A stretch of 64,000 bases of DNA from Elephas maximus indicus (lineage: Eukaryota; Chordata; Mammalia; Proboscidea; Elephantidae): positions 103,058,480-103,122,479 of the forward strand of contig NC_064825.1 in assembly GCF_024166365.1 (NCBI RefSeq), written 5' to 3'. The number at the start of each line of letters is the position of its first letter. Position 1 is the stretch's first letter. The position numbers were made by a program, and so were the translations under genes. The notes beneath the pieces were generated by a model. That model was not told where the DNA came from, made no database searches, and was given only the letters and a program-made list of their open reading frames with translations. Positions 1 through 10,700 of the stretch are shown in pieces.

Positions 1-433
1 ACCAGTTGTGAGCATTTTTATTTTCTTTACGTTGCGGTGTAATACATACTGAAGGCTGTGGATTGATCTTCATCAGTAAGTGATTCAAGTCCTCTTCACT
101 TTCAGCAAGCAAAGCTGTGTCATCTGCATACTGCAGGTTGTTAATGAATCTTCCTATAATCCTGATGCCTCATTGTTCTTCATATAGTCCAGCTTCTGGG
201 ATTATTTGCTCAGCAAACAGATTGAATAAGTATGGTGAAAGGACAGAACCTCGACACATACCTTTCCTGATTTTAAACTATGCAGTATCCCCTTGTTCTG
301 TTCAAATGACTGCCTCTCTTGGTCTAGGTACAGGTTCTGCATGAACACAACTTAGTGTTCTGGAATTTCCATTCTTTGCGATGTTGTCCATAATTTGTTA
401 TGATCCACACAGTTGAATGCCTTTGCATAGTCA
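1..433 (-). mobile_element. RTE LINE fragment, reverse transcriptase region
   Basis: The reverse complement matches the RT segment of the plus-strand RTE copies at 4445-4800 (same order: caacacttaattgtgctcat, lysine-rich and FADD-like region). Truncated by the window edge; ends at the A-run. Confidence 0.85.
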
Positions 434-655
434 AAAAAAAAAAAAAAAAAAAAAACACTGGCAAATATCTTTCCAACTCCCAGCAACTCCATGTGTGTCA
501 GAATAGAACTGTGCTCCATGGGGTTTTCAGTGGCTGTGATTTTTTCAGAAGTAAATCACAAGGCCGTTTTCCCAAGGTGTCTCCAGGTAGGTCTGAACCA
601 CCGACCTTTTGGTTAGCAGCTGAACACTTAATTGTGTGCACCACCCAGGGACCCC
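434..655 (-). mobile_element. tRNA-derived AfroSINE (long form)
   Basis: Begins (at the high-coordinate end) 'ggggtccctgggtggtgc', carries the tRNA-like ccaaaaggtcggtggttc and ends in an A/T-rich run at 434-455. Confidence 0.85.
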
Positions 656-785
656 TGCCAATAAAATACCAATGGGTAAATGACAGCTTCACTCTGAGAA
701 GTCCCAAGCAAGGGACTTGGGAAGACTGCAGGGACTTCACCTTGGGAGAACTACCCATTCTCTTTCTAGTACACCTGCATTAATC

Positions 786-1114
786 CAGTGGTTCTCAACC
801 TTTGTTCCACCCAGACATGTGTGAGCAGCACATTCCCACAGAAGAACCCAGGGCTATTCAAAATGACGGCTTACTAGCTGAATCTCCACCCCTTTTTCCT
901 CCCACTCAGGGAAGAATATGCAAGTGCAAATGAGTAAGATGTTATTATAGGGATAAGTATGAATTCATTCTCACTTATTCTTTTTTGAAAAAGAAAATCA
1001 TTCGCAAAGCTCGGTATTGAAGGATCACTGTTGACACTGGACGTGAGGCAGCTCTCTCAACTGAGGATGACACCCTGTGTGTTGTTAACATCTCCCACAG
1101 TTGAGAACCGTGGT
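786..1114. mobile_element. hAT (MER5/Charlie-like) non-autonomous element
   Basis: The ends form the terminal inverted repeat cagtggttctcaacc / ttgagaaccgtgg typical of MER5-type hAT elements; interior about 300 bp, non-coding. Confidence 0.7.
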
Positions 1115-1683
1115 GTTAATTACCGATTTACCTGAAATGTTGCTATGGAGGCACAAAATGATGGCTGCCTAACAAATATTTGTGGAAATGAAATTCTCAA
1201 TAGGAAATTCTGGGTGGGCTTCCTCTGGCCCCTTGTGGGCTGGGTCCCAGCGTGGTCAGCTGGTTTGTGGCCTGAAAGTGTACCTTGAACGTTCACCTGA
1301 GCAGAACAAATCCGAGGAGGCAGAGTATGTGGGTTATCACCCCTCCAAATCACTGAATGCATTGGAAAAGTAAATAAAATTGCCGGCATGTATGTACACA
1401 TTTTAAGTGAAGTACCTGTAGTCTCTCTTTATTCTTAGTCAGAATTAGGGTGGTCATTTCTGATGGATCCAGGGAGGTGTCTTTTTCTCTTGCACTTACC
1501 CGTGTCTAAAAGTAAATGAGAAAATTTCACTAAATTTCCCACTTGAACAAAAGTGATTATACTGAACGTGCATTATCTGTGTGATTTTTAGTCATGCGTG
1601 TTGATTCATTATGATACCCTGACATGAAAAGAGAGGCAGGACACAAACTAATAATCCAATCAAAAGAAGGAAAGAAAACTACC
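1115..1683. other. no gene or recognised repeat
   Basis: Short ORFs only on both strands; no splice-flanked exon in AGBL2 phase seen. Confidence 0.5.
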
Positions 1684-2010
1684 ATTTATTGAGTACCTAC
1701 CAAATGCCATGGAGTCCCTGTGTGCTGCAAACAGTAAATGCACCTGGCCGCTAATCAAAGGGTTGGTGGTTTGAGTCCACCCAGAGGCACCTTGGAAGAA
1801 AGGCCTGGTGATCTACTTCCAAAAAAATCAACCACTGAAAACCCTATGGAGCACAGTTCTACCCTGACACACATGAGGTCATCATGAATTGGAATCAACT
1901 GGATGGCAATTGGTTTACTATATGCCAGGCACTCTACACACATTTTCTCATCTAATCCTCACAACAGTCTTATGATTTAGATATTATTACTCGTATTTTT
2001 CTGAACCACC
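1684..2010 (-). repeat. MIR split by an AfroSINE
   Basis: MIR core (atttattgagtacctacc ... tgccaggcactctacacac ... tcatctaatcctcacaac) is interrupted at 1711-1915. Confidence 0.75.
1711..1915 (+). mobile_element. AfroSINE (long form)
   Basis: Starts ggagtccctgtgtgctgc; contains gaagaaaggcctggtgatct, the insertion diagnostic of the long form; ends gatggcaattgg. Flanking 'atgcca' recurs on both sides. Confidence 0.88.
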
Positions 2011-2039
2011 ACGTATCTGTCAGTTTGTTGTACTGTGGT

Positions 2040-3858
2040 AGCTATCACTGATAGGATAATATCCATATACCTATAAGGAAGGCCAGTTAATACAACCATT
2101 ATTCAAATTTACACACTGACCACTAAGGCCAAAGATGAAGAATTTGAAGATTTCTACCAACTTCTGCAGTCTGAAATTGATCAAACATGAAACCGAGATG
2201 CATTGATAATTATTGGTAATTGGTAAGTGATAATTATTTGTGATTGGAATGCAAAAGTTGGAAACAGAAGCATCAGTAGCTAGAAAATATGCCAGAGATT
2301 GCATGATAGAATTTTGCAAGACCAATGACTTCTTCATTGCAAATACCTTTTTTCAATAAGATAATAACATTTCAACAACATAAACAGCAACTATACACAT
2401 AGACTTTCCCAGATGGAACACACAGGAATCAAATCAACTACATCTGTGGAGAGAGATGATGGAAAAGCTCAATATCATCAGTTAGAACAAGGCCAGGGGC
2501 CAACTGCAGAACAGCTCATCAATTGCTCATATGCAAGTTCAAGCTGAAGCTGAAGAAGATTAGAGCAAGTCCATGAGAGCCAAAATTCAGCCTTGAGTAT
2601 ATCCCATCTGAATTTAGAGACCATCTCAGGAACAGATTTGATGCATTGAACACTAATGACCAAAGACCAGACGAGTTGTGGAATGACATCAAGGCCATTA
2701 TACATGAAGAAAGCAAGAGGTCATTAAAAAAAAAGACACCGAAAGAAAGAAAAAAGGCCAAAATGGATGTTAGAAGAGACTCTGAAACTTGCTCTTGAAC
2801 GTAGAGTAGCTAAAGTGAATGGAAGGAATGATGAAGTAAAAGAGCTGAGCAGAAGATTTCTAAGGATGGCTTGAGAAGTCAGAGTAAAATATTATAATGG
2901 AATGTGCAAAGACTTGGACTTAGAAAACCAAAAGAGGAAAATATACTCAGCATTTCTCAAACTGAAAGAACTGAAAAAAAAAAAATCCAAGCCTCGAGTC
3001 ACAATATTGAAGGATTGCACAGGAAAGAGATTCATATTTATGCCTATTCCAAAGAAAGGTGATTTAACTGAATGTGGAAATTATTAAACAATATCATTTA
3101 TATCACACACAAGTAAAATTTTGCCAAAGACCCTTCAAAAGCAGTTGTACCAAGACACCAACAGGGAACCGGCAGAAATTCAAGCCAAATTCAGAAGAGG
3201 ATGTGGTACGAGGGATATCATTGCTGATGTCAGACAGATCCTGGCTGAAAGCCGAGAATACCAAAAAGATGTTTATCTGTGTTCTACTGAACATGCAAAG
3301 GCACTCAACTGTGTGGATCATAACAAATTATGGATAACATTGTGAAGAATGGGAATTCCGAACACTTAATTTGCTCATGAGTAACCTATACATAGATCAA
3401 GAGGCAGTCAGCATGACTATTTCCAATTGCCTCATATGCATGCGAAAGCTGGATAATGAATAAGAAGACCAAAGAAGAACTTGTGCCTTTGAATTATGGT
3501 GTTGGAGAAGATTACTGAATATACCACAGACTGCCCAAAGAACAAACAAATCTGTCTTGGAAGAGGTACAGCCAGAATGCTCCTTAGAAGCAAGGTGGGT
3601 AAGACTACACCTCACATACTTTGGATGTGTTAACAGGAGCAATCAGTCCCTGGAGAAGGCCATCATGTTTGGTCCATGAAGGTCATCAAAAAAGAGGAAG
3701 ACCCTCAACGAGATGGGCTGACATAGTGGCTGCAACAATGGGCTCAAGCCTAACAATGAATGCCAGGATGGCGTAGGGCCAAGCAGTGTTTCGTTCTGTT
3801 GTACACAGGGTTGCTATGAGTCGAAACTGACTTCACAGCACCTAACAACAACAACAAC
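2040..3858 (+). mobile_element. RTE LINE copy A, internally deleted
   Basis: Endonuclease-like part (ttgataattattggtaattgg, tgcatgatagaattttgcaa) through about 2990, then a jump at 3015 to the RT (atttatgcctattccaaaga), a second deletion near 3410, and the 3' end ...cttcacagcacctaacaacaac. Many frame breaks: a dead element. Confidence 0.85.
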
Positions 3859-5480
3859 ATGGGGAAAATATTGAACGAAGCTGGAAACATCAAAAGAAGA
3901 TGGAAGGGATATACGAGTCACTCTACCAAAAAGAATTTGTTGATATTAAACCATTTCGGGAGGCAGCTTATGATCAAGAACTGATGTTATTGAAGGAAGA
4001 AGTCCAAGCTGCACTGAAGGTGCTGGTGAAAAACAAGGCTCCAGAAATGGACGGAATGCCAATTGAGATGTTTCAATGAACGGATACAGCATTAGACGTG
4101 CTCACTCATCTATGTCAAGATATTTGAGGACAGCTGCCCGGCCAACCGACTGAGAGAGATCCGTATTTGTGCCCATTCCACAGAGAGTGACCCAAAACAA
4201 TGCAGGAATTATCTAACAATATCATTAATATCACACACAAGTAAAATTATACCGAAAATCACTCAAAAGCAGTTGCAGCAGTACATCAACAGGGATCTGC
4301 CAGAAATTCAAGCTGGATTCAGAAGAGGAAGTGGAATGAGGGATTTCACTGCTGATGTCAGGTGGATTTTGGCTGAAAGCAGTGAATACTAGAAAAATGT
4401 TTATCTGTGTTTTATTCCCTATGCAAAGACATTCAACTCTGCGGATCATAACAAATTATGGGTAACACTGTGAAGGATGAAAATTCCACAACACTTAATT
4501 GTGCTCATGAAGAACCTGTACATAGACCAAAAGGCAGTCGCTCAAACAGAACAAGGGAATACTGAATGGTTTTAAGTCAGAAAAGGTGTGCATCAGGGTT
4601 GTATCCTTTCATCATACTTATTCAATCTGTATGCTGAGCAAGTAATCCCAGAAGCTGGACTATACGAAGAAGAATGAGGCACCACGATTGGAGAAGGACT
4701 TATAAACAGCCTACAATACGCAGATGACAAAATCTTCCTCGCTGAAAGTAAGGAGGACTTGAAGCACTTAACTGATGAAGATCAAAGACTACAATCTTCA
4801 GTATGGATTACATCTCAACATAAAACAAATAAAAGTCCTCACAACTGATCAATAAGCAACATGATGATAAGTGGAAAAATGACTGAAGCTGTAATCGATT
4901 TCCTTTTACTTGGATCCACAATCAACGCCCAAAGAAGCAGCATTCAAGAAATCAAAACATGTACTGCATTGGGCAAATTTGTTCCAAAAGACCTCTTTAA
5001 AGTGTTCAAAAGCAAAGATGTCACTTTGAGGACTAAGGTGCACCTGACCTCAGCCATGGTATTTTCAATTGCATCATATGCATGCAAAAGCTGGACAGTG
5101 AATAAGGAAGACCGAAGCAGAATTGACGCCTTTGAATTATGGTGTTGGCGAAGAATATTGACTATACTATGGCCTGCCAGAAGAACAAACAATCTGTCTT
5201 GAAAGAAGTACAGCTGGAGTGCTCCTTGGATGCGAGACGGTGAGACTTCATCTCACATACCTTGTACGTGTTATCAGGAGGGACTAGCGCCTGGAGAAGG
5301 ACATCATGTTTGATAAATGTAGATGGTCAGTGAAAAAGACGAAGACCCTCAACAAGATGGACCGATACAGTGGCTTCAACAATGGGCTCAAGTGTAAGGA
5401 TCATGAGGATGACACAGGACTGGGCAGTGTTCTGTAGGGGTGCTATGAATTGGAACCAACTTGACAGCAACTAACAACAA
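3859..5480 (+). mobile_element. RTE LINE copy B, 5'-truncated
   Basis: Starts 'atggggaaaatattgaacga', continues through RT motifs (cagatgacaaaatcttcctc) to ...cttgacagcaactaacaacaa. Open stretch 4861-5202 encodes the C-terminal domain. Its 5' edge coincides with the deletion point in copy A. Confidence 0.87.
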
Positions 5481-5521
5481 TATTTTTCTGAAAATTAGCC
5501 AAAAAAAGCCATATGGAATAC

Positions 5522-5756
5522 ACAATGTTGTAGGAGACTTTGACTCACTTTGGATGCATCATTAAGAGGGATCAATCACTGGAAAACAACATCATTTTTG
5601 GTAAAATGGAGGTACAGCAAGGGCGAAGGAAACCCTTGATAAGATGGACTGACACAATGGCCACAACAATGGACTCAAACATACCAGTGATCATGAAGGT
5701 GGGCAATGTTTCGTTCTGTTATACATAAGGTTGGCTACTTGATGGCAAGTAACATC
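5522..5756 (+). mobile_element. RTE LINE 3' fragment (copy C)
   Basis: ctttggatgcatcattaaga ... gatggactgacacaatggc ... gatggcaagtaacatcaaca parallels the last 230 bp of copies A and B. Confidence 0.8.
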
Positions 5757-5794
5757 AACAATTTTTCAGAGGCAGAAATTGAGTCCCAGGTTGG

Positions 5795-6307
5795 TGTTAC
5801 GGGTTGAATTATGTCCCCCCAAAATATGTGTCAAGTTGGCCAGGGCATGATTCCCAGTACTGTGTGACCGTCCATCATTTTGTCATCAGATGTGATTTTC
5901 CTGTGTTGGAAATCTTACCTCTATGATGTTAATGAGACAGGATTAGAGGCAGTTATGTTAAGGAGGCAGAACTCAATTTACAAGATTAGATTGTGTCTTA
6001 AGTCCACTTTTGAGATAAAGAGAAGAAAGCAGAGAGACATGGGGATCTCGTACCACCAAGAAAGCAAAACCAGGAGTAGAGCACATCCTTTGGACCGGGG
6101 TTCCTGTGCCTGAGAAGCTCCTAGACCAGGGAAAGATTGATGACAAGGAGCTTCCCCCAGAGCCAACAGAGACAGAAAGCCTTACCCTAGAGCTGGCGCC
6201 TTGAATTTGAACTTCTAGCCTACTAGGCTGTGAGAGAATAAATTTCTCTTCGTTAAAGCCATCTGCTTGTGGTATTTCTGTTATAGGGGCAATAGATAAC
6301 TAAAACA
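5795..6307 (+). repeat. solitary LTR, MaLR-like (ERVL-MaLR family)
   Basis: Begins tgttacgggttgaattatgt ccccccaaaa and ends aataaatttctcttcgttaa ... gataactaaaaca; TG...CA ends, internal polyadenylation region and overall layout as in MLT/MST LTRs. No coding part. Confidence 0.72.
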
Positions 6308-6599
6308 GGTAGTTAAGTAACGCATGGAATATTAACTGGTGTGGCTGGAATTTGAATTCTAGACAGAATTCAAACTTGTGCTGTTGCCACTACCACATTA
6401 GACACCAGAGATCATCAACACTGAATAGGGACAACTGCGTTCTGTTGGGGTTTCCCCAGTATAGTGCAGGTGGACCTCGTTATAACACTGTTAACCATGG
6501 GGTAGCATTCCTGCACCCTAACCACTAAGAATCACCTACTATTGAATCAAAACATATTTTTATACATAAAAAAATCAAGGATCTTATAGCTACAAGACT

Positions 6600-6800
6600 C
6601 CAAGGTACTAAAACAACCCAAAAGTTGGTTGAGTGCCTGTTCTCTGTGTTCCCACCGCACCCTTACCGTAAAGTAATTTCCTGTGTACTTGTTAAAATTC
6701 TCACCAATCTGTAAGTTCCCTGAGGCAAGAACAGTGTTTTGTTCAAAGTATTCCAGTAGAGGCACTTAGTACGTGAGCAACAAAATTTGTTGGATGGATG
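6600..6800 (+). repeat. L2 LINE 3' fragment
   Basis: ctgtaagttccctgaggcaagaacagtg fits the L2 3' end; degenerate. Confidence 0.5.
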
Positions 6801-7604
6801 CATGGACGGGGAGATGGAAGGATGGTAAAGCAGCCTGTTCTTATGTTTTTCACATAAAATCACAAATCACCAATAATACTTGATGTTACCCTTCAGGGGT
6901 GTCTAATCCAATGCAGTACCAGTGTCCCCACCACCAATTCAAGTGTTCCCCTGCTCCCAGTGGTTCTGACAGGTAAGGGTGACATAGATGGCTACAGCAT
7001 TCTCTGCCCTCCTAGACAGATGTGCTGTACTGGAGAAATCAGACAATTTATATGACAAAAAGCAAAGCAAAAAGCTACCTCATTAAGTCTTGGCTTGTCA
7101 TTTTTCATTGTTGTATAACTAGGATTCTCTGAATTTTTGAAAAAGGTAGGCTGCTTTTGTGGAGTAGAAGCAAATCCTGCCCTTTCCTAGAAGGATTGAG
7201 TACAAAGAGAATATTTTTTAATGGATCCATTCACAATTGACTCAATTTATCCAACAGCAAAACTCCCACCTCTGAAAGCCTTCTCATCTGTAGGAAGCAG
7301 AGGGTGTGGTATGGGTATGACGGCTAGGAGAAAGACTGGGAAGGAGCTATCTAGGTGTCCTTAGCCTACACCAGGCCTGAATCCTCAGCCACCCAGCCAC
7401 TCTGGATTTGCTCCAGCCACTGCTTTTCCAGTACTACCTCTTTCTTCTGTAAATCCAGGCTTGATCAAAACCCACACTTGCTATGTAACGGAAGGTCTCT
7501 GAACTCAAAATAGAAAGTTTTTCCTTCCAATCCCCAGCCCCTTTTCCTGTTCCCTTGATGGAATACCCTGTAACTAGACAGAAGCAGGCAGCAGGCTTTC
7601 TTAC
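6801..7604. other. AGBL2 intron, nothing recognised
   Basis: No repeat or exon supported. A splice-flanked block at 7442-7503 was rejected (see rejected list). Confidence 0.5.
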
Positions 7605-7730
7605 CGAGGCATCTTCGGTTAACTTTAACTCTCGCATCAAATTATTTCTCTGATACTGCTCATTTCGCTGTTTCCTAGTCTGGAGCTGCTTCTTTTTCTT
7701 CTTCTTATACATCTTCTTCTTCTGTTTCAA
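7605..7730 (-). CDS. AGBL2: AGBL2 coding exon 13, lysine-rich
   Basis: 126 nt (42 codons), acceptor ctgaaatag, donor CCTCG|GTAAGA. Encodes a strongly basic tract ([20 protein letters not shown]) then [13 protein letters not shown]. It is the last exon I can connect. No further exon in phase was recognised between 1 and 7604. Confidence 0.9.
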
Positions 7731-10700
7731 CTATTTCAGAAAGTACAGAGAAACCAGTCACTGAGGATTCTGGAGCCAACCGCCCGAGCACCTGTGGCAC
7801 TCTTTACAAAACACTGAAGACACAACATCTAATCTAGTACGCAGAGCTCTCACAACGTTGAATCGCTGTTTGGAGAATGAACAGTTCAGTAATCTCCTTG
7901 CCAGAGGCTGCTCCCTATTCAAGAACCCCAAACCTCACTACTACAGATATACTAAACCAAAGGGGCACCTATACCAGTAAGTGAATATCTGTCATTTAAC
8001 ATATGAAATCAGATTACTTATACCATTAATCTCAGGTCCAGATGATACTGATTACTAGATGTGTTGGAGCCCTGGTGGCATAGTGGTTAAGAGCTTGGCT
8101 GCTAACCAAAAGGTTGGCAGTTCAAATTCACCAACCGCTCCTTGAAAGCCCTATGGAGCAGTTCTACTCTGTCCTGTAGGGTTACTATGAGTCAGAATCA
8201 ATTCGACTGCAATGGGTTTGGTTTTTTTTTTTCCAGATGTATGGTTAAAAGAATCAGTTTGTGCCTACAGCTCAGACTAATTGTCCAGGAACCCACTCCA
8301 TGGTGAAGCTTATACTGATACTGCAAATCCAGCAGAAGAAATTGTAGGGCACAGTTTGATTTGGCTGGCTCCTCCCGACACAGCCTTAATCTCATCCTAC
8401 AATAGAGAAAATTCCTACTTTACTTAGGAAATCATGTGTATAATAAACCAAAACAAGTATGTTGTTGTTCCTTAAGCTCTACAGCATCCATGCAAGAAAA
8501 TGTCTCTGAGCAGATGAGGCAAAACAATTATTTAATATATGGAAGTGTAAAAAACTAAGATTATATGAGTAACTTTTTTTTTTTTTTAAAGTATGGGTCA
8601 TTTTTATTTTAATTAATTTTTATTGTGCTTTAAATGAAAGTTTACAAATCAGCTCAGTCTCTCATACAAAAATTTACATACACCTAGTATATATATATAT
8701 TTTTACTATATACTCCTAATTGCTCTCCCTCTAATGAGATAGCACAGTTCTTTCCTCCACTCTTTCTCCTTGTGTCCATTCGGGTAGCTTCTGGCCCCCT
8801 CTGCCGTCTCACCTCCCCTCTAGACAGGAGATGCCAACATAGTCTCATGTGTCTACTTGATCCAAGAAGCTCGTTCTTCACCAGTATCACTTTCCATCTC
8901 ATATTCCAGTCCAATCCCTGTCTGAGGCGTTGGCTTTGGGAATGGTTCCTGTCTTGGGCTAACAGAAGGTCTGGGGCCCATGGCCTCTGGGGTCCTTCTA
9001 GTCCCAGCCTGACCATTAAGTCTGGTCTTTTTATGAGAATTTGGGGTCTGCATTCCACTGCTCTCCTGCTCCCTCAGGAGTTCTCTGTTGTGTTCCCTGT
9101 CAGGGCAGTCATCGGTTGTGGCCGGGCACCATCTAGTTCTTCTGGTCTCAGGCTGATGTAGTCTCTGGTTTATGTGGTCCTTTCTGTCTCTTAGGCTCAT
9201 AGTTACCTTGTGTCTTTGGTGTTCTTCCTTCTTCCTTGCTCCAGGTGGGCTGAGATCAATTGATGCATCTTAGACAGCCGCTTGCTAGCGTTTAAGACCC
9301 CAGACGCCACTCTCCAAAGTGGGATGCAAAATGTTTTCTTAATAGATTTTACTATGCCAGTCGACTTAGATGTCCCCTGAAACCATGGTCCTCAAAGCCC
9401 TGCAGTATGGGTCATTTTTAATAATCTCTATCAACTGATTTTTCTCTTTAGTTAAAACTATGGAATAAATATGGAGTCCCCATGTATATATTTTTTTTCC
9501 ATAGATTTTTTTAAAGCAAGTTATAAAGAAAGAAATGAAAACTTCCAGGGCAGGGTGACCAGTTAGGACACTATGACCATATTTTCTGATTGTAGAAGGA
9601 AATTATAATCTCGTTTACTCTCCACAAAATTCCACCAAATTATCTTTTAAGTCATGATATTTTTAAAGCTGCTACATTCTTGGGTGTTAAGAGTCTAAAT
9701 AATCTTACCTCATCTGCTATGTTCAGTAGGTGAATGGGGAGACCGTCTGAGAGGGAGCTGTCAGACCCACTGGTGCTGTTTTCAAAAGGAAAGAAGAAAG
9801 GAAAATAACTGTTAATATGTCCAGAAGTATAACATTTACCAGGCTAGCTGCACAGGACTAGGTTATCTAGTCTACTATGTGCCTACATTGTCTATGTTTC
9901 AATGACTCTGGAATTCTTGACAAGCACATTCATTCGTTGACTCACTCATTCATCCTGAACACCTATTCCATGCCGGGCAAGTGTGTTAGGCACAGGCGTA
10001 AGATGAATAAGGCAGAGCCCTGGTGCCAAGGAATTCATGATCCACGTGTTAAGTAAACACTGGGCAGATGGGCAAAACTGCCTTTGGCAGCAGTTGGGAG
10101 AGGCTATAGGATTCTCAATGTACAGCCCTAGAGGAGACTGGGGGACTGTGATTTGTTTGGGAGCAGTCTGGCCAGTACCAATTCAGACAGCCAGGAACTT
10201 ACCAGATACTCTGTAAAAGCTTCCTAACTGTATAAACAGATTTAGTAATAAGGAATCTACAAGTCAGACAGCAGGAGTATTACCTTTTCACTTCAATTCT
10301 CCTTTCAAAAGTTTTAGATGCACATCTAGACTAACCTGAAGTCCTTGCCCATAAACGGTCTCCTCCCCCTTTCATCTCCTCATTCTCTCATGTCTGACAT
10401 CCAATCCATAAACAGATCCTAATGGTTGTAACTTCAAAACATATCTAGAACTCGACCCATTCGCACCACTCCACCTCCACCACCACATTCTGGTCTAAAC
10501 CACCATCATCTTTCACCTGTATTACTGTACTGGCCTCCTAATTAGTTTCCCTGGTTAGACTTTTCCTCCTTACAACCTGTTTTCCACACAGCAGCCAGAG
10601 TACTCCTGTTAAAATCAAAAACTAAGTCAGATTGTAACATTTCTCTACTTAAAACCTTCCAAAAGCTTTCCATCTCCCTTGGAGAAAACCAAAGACTTTA

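Noticed and set aside
400..783. ORF of 127 codons on plus strand
   Set aside because: It reads through an AfroSINE on the opposite strand and an A-run; repeat-derived.
7442..7503. Possible extra AGBL2 exon (minus; acceptor gagttcag, donor AAAGAG|GTAGTA)
   Set aside because: Joining it to exon 13 in the required phase gives an in-frame stop after five codons, and the peptide has no recognisable similarity.
8684..9200. Overlapping ORFs of 115-129 codons on both strands
   Set aside because: They lie in an L1 3'UTR flanked by a target duplication and recur at 15940, 21723 and 34861.
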